A stretch of DNA of 64,000 nucleotides from Streptomyces sp. LaPpAH-108 (GTDB lineage Bacteria; Actinomycetota; Actinomycetes; Streptomycetales; Streptomycetaceae). The DNA lies in NCBI RefSeq assembly GCF_000373625.1, contig NZ_KB891987.1, forward strand, positions 797,081 to 861,080, in the 5' to 3' direction. The position numbers were made by a program, and so were the translations under genes. Below the pieces are notes generated by a model. It was not told the origin of the DNA. It searched no databases and worked only from the letters and a program-made list of their open reading frames with translations. Below are positions 55,801 through 63,889 of the stretch, piece after piece (the first letter of the stretch is position 1; the number at the start of each line of letters is the position of its first letter).

Positions 55801-56449
55801 CGACTGGCCGGGGGCCACGGACGACCGGTCCGACGCCGCCGCGTCCTCCACCGCCCGCGCCGCCCGGCGTGCGCAGGGTGACGACTGGCCCGCCGACCGC
55901 GTCGACACCGCCGACACGCCGTCCGCCGCGAACGCCGCTCAGGGCGACGATTGGCCGGGGACCACGGACGACCGGTCCGACGCCGCCGTGTCGTCCTCCG
56001 GCCGTGCCGCTCGCCGTGCGCAGGGCGACGACTGGCCCGGTGAAGGCGCCGAGTCGTTCGATGCCGAGCACGAGCGGAGTGGCGTACGCGAGGAGGGGGC
56101 CGCTCAGGCGCGTATCCCCGCGCCGAGGTCCGGTGAGGCCCCTGGGGAGGGGACCGTTCACGGTCGCGCGGCGGACGAGACGGAGACGGAGGACCGGCTC
56201 ACCGCCAAGGGCCTCCCCAAGCGCACACCCAAGATCACCGCACCCGAGGCGCCGGTGGCCCCGCGCGGCGGAAGCGTCGACGCCGAGGCCCTGCGCCGCA
56301 GGCTCGGCGGATTCCGTCGCGGAGCCCAGGCCGGTTACCGGGATGTGGAAGCGGAGATCGCCGACAGGACGGGCCACGACGAGCGGCCCGCCACCGGCGA
56401 ACACGTCGAAGAAGCCACGGGGGGCCCAGCCGAGGAGGCAAGCAGTTGA
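52880..56449 (+). CDS. cvnA: CvnA, conservon sensor-kinase-like protein with DDWPG repeats
   Basis: A 1189-residue membrane protein from GTG (VQKKRPRRTG); a TTG four codons upstream is less likely. A TM helix at about 35-57 begins an extracytoplasmic nitrate-sensor-like domain (60-350). A second TM (LEIRVAALGVLLLVAVGIATG is the start) is followed by HAMP (about 375-430) and a HATPase_c domain (LAELMENASSFSPPD; DEGIGM; GLGLYVVARL). A very long disordered tail of about 480 residues carries ten DDW(P/T) repeats. There is no HisKA His box. CvnA proteins work with CvnB-D as a membrane-attached G-protein-like relay. Confidence 0.92.
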   Translation: MQKKRPRRTGRQTAPEGAAEQTPVGAGRPTHVRTRLIVAVAVVAAAIAGAGAPALLSASRDLSESQELATLSARTQDALALAHSLADERDEVTAYVAAGRPKSKAPSEERGARVDRQVEDLRADTGIPSRLRADLDGIAAVRRTALTGKTDALQTHQAYSATIADLHRLAMELAEKMPPRAGTGSYALAELDTAVQQSAAARGLLLAALSVPSTPRTVISPVTGLPVTTRTTSDADRKQRDALTAAAQQARLRADATLADFRATGTKEAVTSFDSTVTGTEVNSADKYLAALTDQPTLGDSELNTSPKKLDATLSARVDLMRGAEQALYDRRTKDLAQLRDDDVTALEIRVAALGVLLLVAVGIATGMARTLTRPLSVLRRGSARLAGAEDPTTEQPIAFTGRNDEFAQVVRSVNALHAHAVALHERVGTLETDRKHLVGQRQKMADAREQLRTELSESSAQLERLRTSIGGTFVNLALRTLGLVERQLSVIEGLEEREQDPERLATLFKLDHFATVMRRHSENLLVLSGTEHVLPHPGPVPLVDVVRAAVSEIERYERVRIAALPPHAHVAGFAADDLSHLLAELMENASSFSPPDLPVEVSGWMLESGEVMLSVQDEGIGMTTERMDRLNSRLAEFDPESPYEQEGAEGLGLGLYVVARLAHRHGIRVKLREQKQGGVAAVVVLPEALLAETPVAAIPHPATRRDTTQSFSLPGADAEANSNVLRGRDKGTDPLVALAEKAVRENEARDGSAGRVPPLVTETTMELLLPEPDTEDDAPDAGAGAESAGAASADAGQPVEEAKPAAEGTGRIARAQRLAARAARADDWPGEAAAAPSGEGDDWPGADVDRSDAAVPSGARVSRSGEGDDWPGASDERSDTAAAPSVPRPARSVPDDDWPGADADRSDAAVPSGARASRSGEGDDWPGASDESSDTAAASSTVRRAQGDDWTGEGADRVDTAVTPSAANAAQGDDWPGATDDRSDAAASSTARAARRAQGDDWPADRVDTADTPSAANAAQGDDWPGTTDDRSDAAVSSSGRAARRAQGDDWPGEGAESFDAEHERSGVREEGAAQARIPAPRSGEAPGEGTVHGRAADETETEDRLTAKGLPKRTPKITAPEAPVAPRGGSVDAEALRRRLGGFRRGAQAGYRDVEAEIADRTGHDERPATGEHVEEATGGPAEEASS
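55358..56041 (+). repeat. DDWPG-coding tandem repeats in the cvnA tail
   Basis: Ten copies of a DDW-P/T core occur in about 228 codons, spaced 20-28 residues apart, with longer duplicated blocks (for example TPSAANAAQGDDWPG and TDDRSDAA, each seen twice). The DNA repeats are near-identical, showing recent expansion. Confidence 0.9.
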
Positions 56450-56943
56450 CCACGCCCAGTACCTACGGACTGAGCAGTGAAGCCCGCAACCTGCACTGGC
56501 TGCTGACCAACCTGGTCGAGGAAGTACCCGGCATCCAGTCCGTGGCGGTCGTCTCCTCCGACGGCCTGCTGCTCCTGTCCTCCGACCCCGAGCGGGCGGA
56601 GGAGTCCCGGCAGGCGCGCCCTGCCAAGGGTCCGCGCGGCAGCGCCGCCGACCTCGCCACCATCGTCTCCGGCATCGGCAGCCTCACCGTCGGCGCCGCC
56701 AAGCTGATGGAGTCCGGCGGGGTCAAGCACACGATGGTCGCGATGGACGAGGGAAGCCTGTTCGTCATGTCGATCAGCGACGGTTCGCTGCTCGGCGTGC
56801 ACGGCTCCGCCGAGTGCGACATGAGCGTCGTGGCGTACCACATGGCCCTGTTCGTCGGCCGTGCCGGACACGTGCTCACGCCCGAACTCCGCAGCGAGCT
56901 GAGGAAATCGCTGGAGTCCGAGACGACGGGGAGCGGCCGATGA
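56446..56943 (+). CDS. cvnB: CvnB, roadblock/LC7-domain protein
   Basis: A 165-residue protein starting at TTG in a TTGA overlap with cvnA. The roadblock/LC7 fold is marked by LTNLVEEVPGIQSVAVVSSDGLLL and SLFVMSISDGSLLGVHG. It is thought to link the sensor to the GTPase CvnD as an MglB-like partner. It overlaps cvnC by ATGA. Confidence 0.93.
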   Translation: MTTPSTYGLSSEARNLHWLLTNLVEEVPGIQSVAVVSSDGLLLLSSDPERAEESRQARPAKGPRGSAADLATIVSGIGSLTVGAAKLMESGGVKHTMVAMDEGSLFVMSISDGSLLGVHGSAECDMSVVAYHMALFVGRAGHVLTPELRSELRKSLESETTGSGR

Positions 56944-57380
56944 GCAGGACGGAGACGAGGAACAAGTCCAAGAAGGGGCAGCTTCCCGTGCGCGGCGGCG
57001 ACCGCAAGGCCGCGCGCGTACGCCCCTACTCGCTCACCGGCGGGCGCACCCGCTTCGGCCACGTCCTCCTGGTGGAGACGTTCGTGGCGACCACGGCGGC
57101 CATCGACGCCCCCGAGGAGCGCAAGGAACTGACGAACGGCGGTTCCGGCGCCCGGGTCATGCCCGAGATGCTGGCCATCGTCGAACTGTGCCGCCGTATG
57201 CGCACGGTGGCCGAGATCGCCGCGCTGCTGAGCATGCCGCTCGGCGTGGTCCGGGTTCTCCTGAGCGACCTCGCGGACCAGGGAAAGATCCGTGTGTACG
57301 GCACCGGAACCGGTCACGGCACCGGCCGTCCGGACCGCGCTCTGCTGGAAAGGGTGCTGAGTGGACTCCGTCGTCTCTGA
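56940..57380 (+). CDS. cvnC: CvnC, DUF742 protein
   Basis: A 146-residue protein (MSRTETRNKS) with a basic N-terminus, then the DUF742 core (RVRPYSLTGGRTR) and a winged-helix-like C-terminus (EIAALLSMPLGVVRVLLSDLADQGKI). It is the third conservon component; its precise role is unknown. It overlaps cvnB by ATGA and cvnD by 20 bp. Confidence 0.93.
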   Translation: MSRTETRNKSKKGQLPVRGGDRKAARVRPYSLTGGRTRFGHVLLVETFVATTAAIDAPEERKELTNGGSGARVMPEMLAIVELCRRMRTVAEIAALLSMPLGVVRVLLSDLADQGKIRVYGTGTGHGTGRPDRALLERVLSGLRRL

Positions 57381-58026
57381 CGCCACCGCCTCCGTCGGGA
57401 ACGTCTCCACCGTCTCCGCCCTCGCCGGGACCGCCGATCCCGACGAGAACCTGAAGTCCTGGCAGCAGGACCGCAGTCGCGCCCCCGTCGCCACCAAGAT
57501 CGTGGTGGCGGGCGGCTTCGGCGTGGGCAAGACCACCCTGGTCACGGCGGTCTCGGAGATCACCCCGCTGCAGACCGAGGCCCTGATGACCCAGGCGAGC
57601 GAGGACACCGACGACCTCACCGCCACCCCGGGCAAGACGTCCACCACCGTGGCGATGGACTTCGGCCGCATCACGCTCGACGACGATCTGGTGCTCTACC
57701 TGTTCGGCACGCCGGGCCAGCAGCGGTTCTGGTTCATGTGGGACGACCTGGTGCGCGGCGCGATAGGCGCCGTGGTCCTGGCCGACACCCGGCGGCTCAA
57801 GGACTGCTTCCCGGCGCTGGACTACTTCGAGAGCTGCGGCCTGCCCTACGTGGTCGCGGTCAACCACTTCGACGGCACGGAGAGCTTCGAGCCGGAGGAC
57901 GTGCGGGAGGCGCTGACCATCCCGGCGCACATCCCTGTCATGATCATGGACGCCCGGCGCCGGATCTCGGCCATCGAGACCCTTCTGGCCCTGGTGGGCC
58001 ACGCGCTGGACGTCACCCCCGAGTAG
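57361..58026 (+). CDS. cvnD: CvnD, conservon Ras-like GTPase
   Basis: A 221-residue protein from GTG (VDSVVSDATA). GTPase motifs: P-loop GGFGVGKTTL, DTDDLTATPGKTSTTVAMDFGR (switch), LFGTPGQQRFWFMW (G3-like; Gly-Gln-Gln) and AVNHFDGTE (NxxD-like G4, variant NHFD). It has no lipid anchor. It should cycle between GTP and GDP states with CvnB. A monooxygenase gene follows after 28 bp, probably in the same operon. Confidence 0.93.
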   Translation: MDSVVSDATASVGNVSTVSALAGTADPDENLKSWQQDRSRAPVATKIVVAGGFGVGKTTLVTAVSEITPLQTEALMTQASEDTDDLTATPGKTSTTVAMDFGRITLDDDLVLYLFGTPGQQRFWFMWDDLVRGAIGAVVLADTRRLKDCFPALDYFESCGLPYVVAVNHFDGTESFEPEDVREALTIPAHIPVMIMDARRRISAIETLLALVGHALDVTPE

Positions 58027-58054
58027 TCCCAGCCCCCGTAGGAGACACCCCCGT

Positions 58055-59308
58055 ATGCGCAAGATACTCGTCGTCGGGGCCGGTCAATCCGGCCTCCAGC
58101 TCGCCCTCGGCCTCCAGTCGCACGGCTACGAGGTCACGCTCATGTCGAACCGGACCGCGGACGAGATCCGCTCCGGCCGGGTCATGTCGACGCAGTGCAT
58201 GTTCGACACGGCGCTGGGGCACGAGCGGGAGCTGAAGCTCAACTTCTGGGAGTCCCAGGCCCCGAAGATCGAGGGCCTGGGCGTCTCCGTCGCGGCCCCC
58301 GGCTCCTTCGACCCGGGCCCCTCCCAGCGGGCCATCGACTGGGTCGGCAAGCTGGACGGCTACGCGCAGTCGGTGGACCAGCGGGTGAAGATGGCCGGCT
58401 GGATGGAGACCTTCGCCCAGCGCGGCGGCCAGCTGGTCATCCACGGCGCGGCCGTCGGCGACCTGGACTACTTCTCCCGCACCTACGACCTCGTGCTGGT
58501 CTCGGCGGGCAAGGGCGAGCTGGTCTCGATGTTCGCCCGCGACCCGGAGCGCTCCCCGTACACCGAGCCGCAGCGCGCGCTCGCGGTGGCGTACGTGCAC
58601 GGGCTCGGCCCGCGCCCCGAGCACCCGGACTTCGAGGCCGTGCGCTGCAACCTGGTGCCGGGCGTCGGCGAGATGTTCGTGATGCCGACGCTGACCACCT
58701 CGGGCCGCGCGGACATCCTGTTCTGGGAGGGCATACCCGGCGGTCCGCTCGACGTGTTCAACGGCGTCAAGGACCCCACGGAACACCTCTCCCTGACGCT
58801 GGAGCTGATGGAGAAGTTCCTGCCCTGGGAGTACGCGCGCGCCACCAAGGTCGAGCTGACCGACGCGGGCGGCACCCTCGCGGGCCGGTACGCGCCGACC
58901 GTGCGCAACCCCGTCGGCCACCTCCCCGGCGGCGGTCTGGTGCTCGGCGTGGCCGACGTGGTCGTCGCCAACGACCCGATCACCGGCCAGGGTTCGAACT
59001 CCGCGTCCAAGTGCGCCGCCGCCTACCTCGCCGCCATCCTGGAGCGCGGTGACGAGCCCTTCGACGAGGAGTGGATGCGGGCCACCTTCGACCGCTACTG
59101 GAACACCGCCCAGCACGTCACCAAGTGGACCAACGCGATGCTCGCCCCGCCGCCGGAGCACATCCTCAACCTCATCGGCGCCGCGGGCCAGCTCCAGCCG
59201 ATCGCCGACCGCTTCGCCAACGGCTTCGACGACCCGTCCGACTTCGAGAACTTCTTCTACGACCCGGAGAAGACCGGCGCGTACCTGGCGTCCGTCACGG
59301 GCGCCTGA
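58055..59308 (+). CDS. Styrene/indole monooxygenase-like FAD enzyme (StyA family)
   Basis: A 417-residue flavoprotein. The N-terminal FAD loop is VVGAGQSGLQLALGL, with a StyA-like second region (RNPVGHLPGGGLVLGVADVVVANDPITGQGSN contains the FAD-ribityl contacts and is cited here in parts: GGGLVLGVAD, DPITGQGSNSAS). StyA-type enzymes use reduced flavin from a separate reductase to epoxidise styrene or oxidise indole; no reductase is adjacent. Cotranscription with a conservon is known for some conservons that end in a cytochrome or other oxidase. The substrate is unknown. Confidence 0.85.
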   Translation: MRKILVVGAGQSGLQLALGLQSHGYEVTLMSNRTADEIRSGRVMSTQCMFDTALGHERELKLNFWESQAPKIEGLGVSVAAPGSFDPGPSQRAIDWVGKLDGYAQSVDQRVKMAGWMETFAQRGGQLVIHGAAVGDLDYFSRTYDLVLVSAGKGELVSMFARDPERSPYTEPQRALAVAYVHGLGPRPEHPDFEAVRCNLVPGVGEMFVMPTLTTSGRADILFWEGIPGGPLDVFNGVKDPTEHLSLTLELMEKFLPWEYARATKVELTDAGGTLAGRYAPTVRNPVGHLPGGGLVLGVADVVVANDPITGQGSNSASKCAAAYLAAILERGDEPFDEEWMRATFDRYWNTAQHVTKWTNAMLAPPPEHILNLIGAAGQLQPIADRFANGFDDPSDFENFFYDPEKTGAYLASVTGA

Positions 59309-59325
59309 GACTCCTCGTCCCGCAG

Positions 59326-59356
59326 AGGCCGCCGTGACCCCGTGTCGCGGCGGCCT
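59326..59356. terminator. Bidirectional terminator after the monooxygenase gene
   Basis: AGGCCGCCG pairs with CGGCGGCCT across a 13-nt loop, between the convergent monooxygenase and NlpC/P60 genes. Confidence 0.75.
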
Positions 59357-59365
59357 TCCGGGTGT

Positions 59366-60409
59366 TCAGAGGCGGCGCGGGGGAGCGTCCGGGCGGACGG
59401 CGCCCAGGATGGGGTTGGCGGCGATGGGGGAGATCTTGACGTGGTCGCCGGGGCGGGGGGCCTGGACGACCTTTCCGTCGCCGATGTACAGGGCGACGTG
59501 GGTGGCCTCGGGGAAGTAGATCACCAGGTCGCCGGGGCGCAGATCGGTCAGGGGGATGCGGCGCAGGGAGGCCCACTGTTCCTGGCTGGTACGGGGGATG
59601 GGGGTGCCCGCGCGGGCCCAGGCGCGGGAGGTGAGCCCCGAGCAGTCGTAGGAGGAGGGGCCGACCGCGCCCCACTGGTACGGCTTGCCGATCTGGTCCA
59701 TCGCGAAGCTGAGCGCACGGGTGCCGGCGGGGGACGCGGGCCGGTTCGGGCCCAGGGCGCCGGAGGAGGCGAGACGATTCTGCGCCGCGGTCACCCCGTC
59801 CTGCTCCAGCTGGTTCACCTCGGTCAGCTGCGCCGGGGTGAGCGCCGCGAGCGTCCGTTCCACGTCCCGCAGCCGGGCCGTCACGCCGTCGCGGTCCCGT
59901 TTCTGTTTGTCCGCCAGGGTCTCCTGGGTGTCCAGCGCCTTGCGCGCGGCCCGCGCCACCGTGTCCGCCCGCTGCTCGGCGCCGGTCAGCCGGTCCAGCG
60001 TCCGGGCGCGCTCGCTCGCCAGCCGTCCGATGACATGCCCCTCGTCCAGGGCCTGCTGCGGATCGCGGGCCAGGAGCAGCCGGACGTAGGGGGAGAAGGC
60101 CGAGCTGTTCTGGTACTGCTGGCGGGCCAGCCGTCCGGCGTCGCCCCGGCTGTCGTTCAACGCCAGCCGGGCATGGGCCAGTTCGTCGTCCAGGCGGCGC
60201 ACCTCGGCGCGCTGCCGGGTCAGCTTCTCCGAGGTGCCGTTGTAGGTCTCGGTGGCCTTTTCCGTCTCCCGGTACAGCCGCTGAAGATCCGTCAGCAGCT
60301 GGGCCGCCGAGCGCGCGGGTGCCGGTTCGGCCGCCGCGGGTACGGGTGCGAGGGCGGCCTGGGCGGCCACCGCGGCCGTACAGGCCAGACGCAGAAGCAT
60401 TCCTGACAC
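59366..60409 (-). CDS. Secreted NlpC/P60 peptidoglycan hydrolase with coiled coil
   Basis: A 347-residue exported protein starting at GTG, with GAGGTGATGGC upstream; an ATG three codons in is an alternative. The signal sequence (LLRLACTAAVAAQAALAPVPAAA) ends near residue 27. A coiled-coil domain (about 35-210), as in RipA/Cgl-type endopeptidases, precedes the NlpC/P60 domain, with catalytic Cys256 in SYDCSGLT, His304 in THVALYIGDG and a third polar residue in PGDHVKI. It cleaves stem peptides in septal peptidoglycan; the coil probably keeps it inactive or binds a partner. Confidence 0.92.
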   Translation of the reverse strand: MSGMLLRLACTAAVAAQAALAPVPAAAEPAPARSAAQLLTDLQRLYRETEKATETYNGTSEKLTRQRAEVRRLDDELAHARLALNDSRGDAGRLARQQYQNSSAFSPYVRLLLARDPQQALDEGHVIGRLASERARTLDRLTGAEQRADTVARAARKALDTQETLADKQKRDRDGVTARLRDVERTLAALTPAQLTEVNQLEQDGVTAAQNRLASSGALGPNRPASPAGTRALSFAMDQIGKPYQWGAVGPSSYDCSGLTSRAWARAGTPIPRTSQEQWASLRRIPLTDLRPGDLVIYFPEATHVALYIGDGKVVQAPRPGDHVKISPIAANPILGAVRPDAPPRRL

Positions 60410-60520
60410 GCCATCACCTCCGGTGCGGAGTTGCGGACCTCCCGCCTCCTCCGTACCGCGAGCATCGGGTGCCTGTCGCGGGACGCGCGCGCCGAGCGTG
60501 CGCGGTCCGGCGCAACCTTG

Positions 60521-60856
60521 TCACCCGGTCGGGTCGTCCGGCTTGCCGTCCGGCGTGTTGCCCGGCGCCGTGTCGTCGGTGCGCCGCGCGGGCGGCTTGG
60601 ACCACGGCCACCGCAGCCGGTCCCCGCTCCGCTCGCCCTCGGGGTCGTACACGTACTTCCAGCCCCGCACCAGGCCCAGCCTCTTGGTGTGCCCGCGCGG
60701 CTCGCGGCGGTAGTACAGCACCGTGGGCGGGCCGCCTGCCGCGTCGGGGACGGGGATGCGGTACGTCTTCGGGGGGTGCCCGGTGGGGCCGAGCAGCACG
60801 GGCAGCACCCGGCCGTCCATGGGGCCGCCCTCGAAGGGGGTGTCCTGACTCTTCAC
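60521..60856 (-). CDS. Conserved hypothetical protein
   Basis: A 111-residue protein from GTG (VKSQDTPFEG). A short folded region (KTYRIPVPDAAGGPPTVLYYRREPRG) is followed by a proline-rich tail (PWSKPPARRTDDTAPG). The sequence is soluble and I recognise no family. Its start overlaps the TetR stop by GTGA, so it belongs to the same operon as the regulator. Confidence 0.6.
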   Translation of the reverse strand: MKSQDTPFEGGPMDGRVLPVLLGPTGHPPKTYRIPVPDAAGGPPTVLYYRREPRGHTKRLGLVRGWKYVYDPEGERSGDRLRWPWSKPPARRTDDTAPGNTPDGKPDDPTG

Positions 60857-61521
60857 GCGCCCAAGTCTCGGTCATCGCCGCCGAGGTCACCGAGGACCGC
60901 CGCGGTCTGCGGGTCGCGGGCGGCGGTCACCGCGAGGACGGCGGTGAACTGTTCCACCAGCCAGTCGCGCAGCTCGTCGGCCGGGGGCCGCTTGCCGTCG
61001 TCCAGCCACATCAGGGAGGACGCCTCGACCGCCGCGATCCACATCCGCACGGTCATCCGCAGCCGGGGGCCGGGCTCGGCCACGCCGAGGTGGCGGAACA
61101 GGTGCTCGGCGGCGGCCCGGCGCACCCCGTCCACGATGGCGGTCGTCCGGGAGGTCTCCACCACGCTGCCGCCCTGGAGCAGCGCGCTGAACCCGGTGTC
61201 GTGCTGGTCGACGAAGGCGAGATACCGGTCGAGCGCCCGGGTCAGCCGGGGCACCAGCGCTCCCTCGCGCGGCTCGTCGAAGCACTGGCGCAGCGCGTCC
61301 GCCGCCGAGGTGAGCGCGGCCTCGTACAGCTGCTGCTTGCCGCCGGGGAAGTAGCGGTACACCAGCGGCCGCGACACCCCGGCCGCCTCCGCCACGTCGT
61401 CCAGCGAGACGTCCTCCGGCGCCCGGTGCGCGAAGAGGGACAGCGCCGCGTCGAGCAGCTGACTGCGACGCTGCTCCACGCTCAGGCGTCGATAGGCGGG
61501 AGAGGCGGCCTGCGGGGTCAT
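60853..61521 (-). CDS. TetR-family transcriptional regulator
   Basis: A 222-residue protein (MTPQAASPAY). The HTH region is LLDAALSLFAHRAPEDVSLDDVAEAAGVSRPLVYRYFPGG (about 22-60, in parts). The C-terminal helices (DDGKRPPADELRDWLVEQF) form a ligand pocket. It lies between a repeat-rich gap and the small downstream gene, with an AurF-like diiron enzyme gene upstream on the same strand; it may regulate that enzyme. Confidence 0.88.
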   Translation of the reverse strand: MTPQAASPAYRRLSVEQRRSQLLDAALSLFAHRAPEDVSLDDVAEAAGVSRPLVYRYFPGGKQQLYEAALTSAADALRQCFDEPREGALVPRLTRALDRYLAFVDQHDTGFSALLQGGSVVETSRTTAIVDGVRRAAAEHLFRHLGVAEPGPRLRMTVRMWIAAVEASSLMWLDDGKRPPADELRDWLVEQFTAVLAVTAARDPQTAAVLGDLGGDDRDLGA

Positions 61522-61914
61522 GCCCGGCAGCGTAATCGCTACGCGCTGGGCGTCTCGCCGGACCGGGGGGTTCCGGTGCCCGGCAGCGCCGACGATCCCG
61601 TGCGCCCGCCGCCGACGCCCCCGGCGCGCCCACGACGGCGGCCTCGGCCCGACCGGTCACGGCCGCTCCGGCGCCACCCGGCCAGGGGGCCCCTGGGTTC
61701 CCGCTCGTGCGGCTTCGGCGCGCCCGCTCACGGCGGTTCCCGTGGGCCCGGTCGGCGACTTTGGCCTGCCGGTGTCGGCGGCTCCGGTCCGGCCGCTCGC
61801 GGCGGTCCCGGCCTGCCCGGGGGAGCCGGGCACTGCGGTCCGTCCGGTGGCGGCGGCGCCGGGCCGACCGGTGACGGCGGCCTCGGCCCACTCCGTCACC
61901 GCGCCCCCGCCCCC
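61522..61914. repeat. GC-rich degenerate repeat region, no confident gene
   Basis: A 393-bp gap between the AurF-like gene stop and the TetR start. At about 61657-61899 the minus strand has an open frame of short degenerate repeats (for example AAVTGRPGAAATGR, GTAASGRTGAADTGR, TGTAVSGRAEA) with a period of about 8-16 residues. There is no ribosome site, and it is probably a by-product of a repeat of CGGC(G/C)G(C/T) blocks rather than a protein. Confidence 0.5.
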
Positions 61915-62853
61915 CTACGCCAGCAGTCCCGACGACTTCCACAGGCGCCGTCCGGCTCCGCGCAGGACGCCGATCTCGTCCAGGAAGTCGGTCAGGCGCT
62001 TCGCGCCGGTCTGCATGATCTCGCGGCGGTGGGCGCTGGCCTTGACCTGGGCCATCGCCTCGCGCTTGTCGAGGCCGACGTTGGTGTAGACCTCGGGGTT
62101 GACGAAAGCGACGGAGAAGACGCGGGCGAACTCGCCGGAGGTGACCCGGGTGAACTCCTGGGACCACTTGGGCGCGGTCACCATCTGGCGCCGCAGCTCC
62201 TCGCGGGCGTACCGCACATGCCGGGCCTCCTCCACGACATGGATGCGCGTGACGCCCCGGACCAGCGGCTGGACCCGCTCGTCCGGGAAGGTCAGCCGCT
62301 GCATCCAGTCCAGGACCTCCTCGCCGAGCAGGGTCGCCGTGAAGGAACCCGGGGTGGTGGAGATGGTCTTGAAGAGCCGGCCGAGGTTCTGGTGGGCCCG
62401 GCTGACGGGGTACCAGGGGGTCTCCCCGCGCGAGATCAGCCGCGCGAACATCTTCGAGTGACGGCACTCGTCCTCGATCTCGGTGAGCGCGTACCGCACA
62501 TGCGCGCTCGTCGCCGCCTTGTCGTAGACGTGCCGCACCAGCAGCTGCATGAGGATCAGCTCGAACCAGATGCCCAGCGAGGCGAGCGCGGCGGCCTCGT
62601 GCCGGGAGAGGTCGATGCGCTGCTCCTCGCTCATCTTCTCCCACAGCGGCGTGCCGTAGAGCGAGACCAGCTCCGGCGGCCAGAACCACTTGCCCTCCTC
62701 GAAGGGCGCCTCCCAGTCCAGCTCCTTGTCCGGGTCGAAGGAGTGCTTGGCGGAGGAGACGAGCAGCCGCTCGGCCACCTCCTCGCGGTCCTTGAGCAGG
62801 CCCAGCGCGTCGCGCAGCCCTTCGAGCGCGTCCGCTTCGGTCACGGTCGTCAT
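61915..62853 (-). CDS. AurF-like diiron oxygenase (ferritin-fold)
   Basis: A 312-residue helical protein (MTTVTEADAL). Diiron-ligand motifs of the AurF/p-aminobenzoate N-oxygenase family are visible: EIEDECRHSKMF (ExxxxH) and EEARHVRYAREEL (EExxH), with an earlier Glu in HEAAALASLGIWFELIL. It is likely to carry out N-oxygenation or another O2-dependent oxidation; the substrate is unknown. Many AurF homologs lie in primary genomes without a known product. A GC-rich repeat lies downstream, and the neighbouring TetR may control it. Confidence 0.85.
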   Translation of the reverse strand: MTTVTEADALEGLRDALGLLKDREEVAERLLVSSAKHSFDPDKELDWEAPFEEGKWFWPPELVSLYGTPLWEKMSEEQRIDLSRHEAAALASLGIWFELILMQLLVRHVYDKAATSAHVRYALTEIEDECRHSKMFARLISRGETPWYPVSRAHQNLGRLFKTISTTPGSFTATLLGEEVLDWMQRLTFPDERVQPLVRGVTRIHVVEEARHVRYAREELRRQMVTAPKWSQEFTRVTSGEFARVFSVAFVNPEVYTNVGLDKREAMAQVKASAHRREIMQTGAKRLTDFLDEIGVLRGAGRRLWKSSGLLA

Positions 62854-63022
62854 GGCTCACTCACCTCGTCACCCGGGGGTACGTCGTCGTCCGCCTCTTA
62901 TGAGACTGCGTGTCAGCAAGGGCGTCAATCCCTCGTGCGGGACTTGTTGACGGTGCGTCGGCCACCTTGGCGGCATCTCTGGCCGTACGGGCCGGGATGT
63001 CCGAATGGAGTACGGTGCTGGC

Positions 63023-63883
63023 GTGTCCATGCCTCCGCAGCCCCCGTCCCAGCCGCCGACCCCGCCCCCGTACGGCGCCCCGGGCCCCCAGAACGCCCCC
63101 GGCCCGTACGGCGCCCCCGGCCCCCAGGGCGCTCCCGGCCCTTACCCCAACCCCGGCCAGTACGGCGCCCCTTACGGCCAGCAGCCGCCCCCCGGAGCCC
63201 CGCAGCCGTACCCCGCCTGGGGGCAGCCGCTCATACCCCCGCCCCCCAAGCGCCGGACCGGTCTGATCCTCGGCATCGTCGGCGGTGTCCTCGCGCTCGG
63301 CATCCTCGCGGTCGTCGGCCTCGTCCTGGTCGGCAAGGCCGCCGTCGACAGCGGACTCCCGCAGGCCCGGCACAAGCTGGCGCTGCCGCAGAAGCTGCTG
63401 GACGGCACGTACGAGCTGTCCCAGGACCTCTCCCGCACCGAGGGCAAGAAGATCGAGGACGAGGCCGACGGCGCCTGGGACGTGAAGGACATCCACGCGG
63501 TCGTCGGCCAGTACGACCAGGGCGGCGACGAGACCAAGGGCGTGCTGGTGGTGTCCGGCATGTACGGCCGCTTCGTCCACCAGGCCGAGGTCCGGCGCGG
63601 CATGCTCCACGGGGCGGGCGACACCCCGGGCGCCTCGGTGGCCCAGCCCGCCAAGGACGTCACCCCGCCCGGCGCGGACACCACTGTCAGCTGCGAGGTG
63701 CTCCGGCAGAAGGAGTCCGGGGTCGAGCTGGTCTACCCCGTCTGCGCCTGGGCGGACGGCAACACGGGCGCCGTCGTCGTCACGGTGGACCTGGCCGCGA
63801 AGGACGCCACCGACGTGGACCTCGACGCCGCCGCCCGCGACACCCTGAAGGTCCGCTCCGAGATGATGCGGCCGGTGGGCTGA
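63023..63883 (+). CDS. Pro-rich membrane-anchored protein
   Basis: A 286-residue protein starting at GTG (VSMPPQPPSQ); ATG at 63029 or 63005 are alternatives. A Pro/Gly/Tyr-rich cytoplasmic N-terminus of about 75 residues (PYGAPGPQ repeats) precedes one TM helix (GLILGIVGGVLALGILAVVGLVLVG, about 80-104). A soluble extracellular region of about 180 residues follows, with a single Cys pair (SCEVL, YPVCAW). This layout is common for Streptomyces proteins of unknown role at the envelope. Confidence 0.78.
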   Translation: MSMPPQPPSQPPTPPPYGAPGPQNAPGPYGAPGPQGAPGPYPNPGQYGAPYGQQPPPGAPQPYPAWGQPLIPPPPKRRTGLILGIVGGVLALGILAVVGLVLVGKAAVDSGLPQARHKLALPQKLLDGTYELSQDLSRTEGKKIEDEADGAWDVKDIHAVVGQYDQGGDETKGVLVVSGMYGRFVHQAEVRRGMLHGAGDTPGASVAQPAKDVTPPGADTTVSCEVLRQKESGVELVYPVCAWADGNTGAVVVTVDLAAKDATDVDLDAAARDTLKVRSEMMRPVG

Positions 63884-63889
63884 GCCCCG

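Noticed and set aside
52862-56404. A 1180-codon minus-strand frame
   Set aside because: It is the antisense shadow of cvnA; its repeats are mirrors of the DDWPG-coding repeats.
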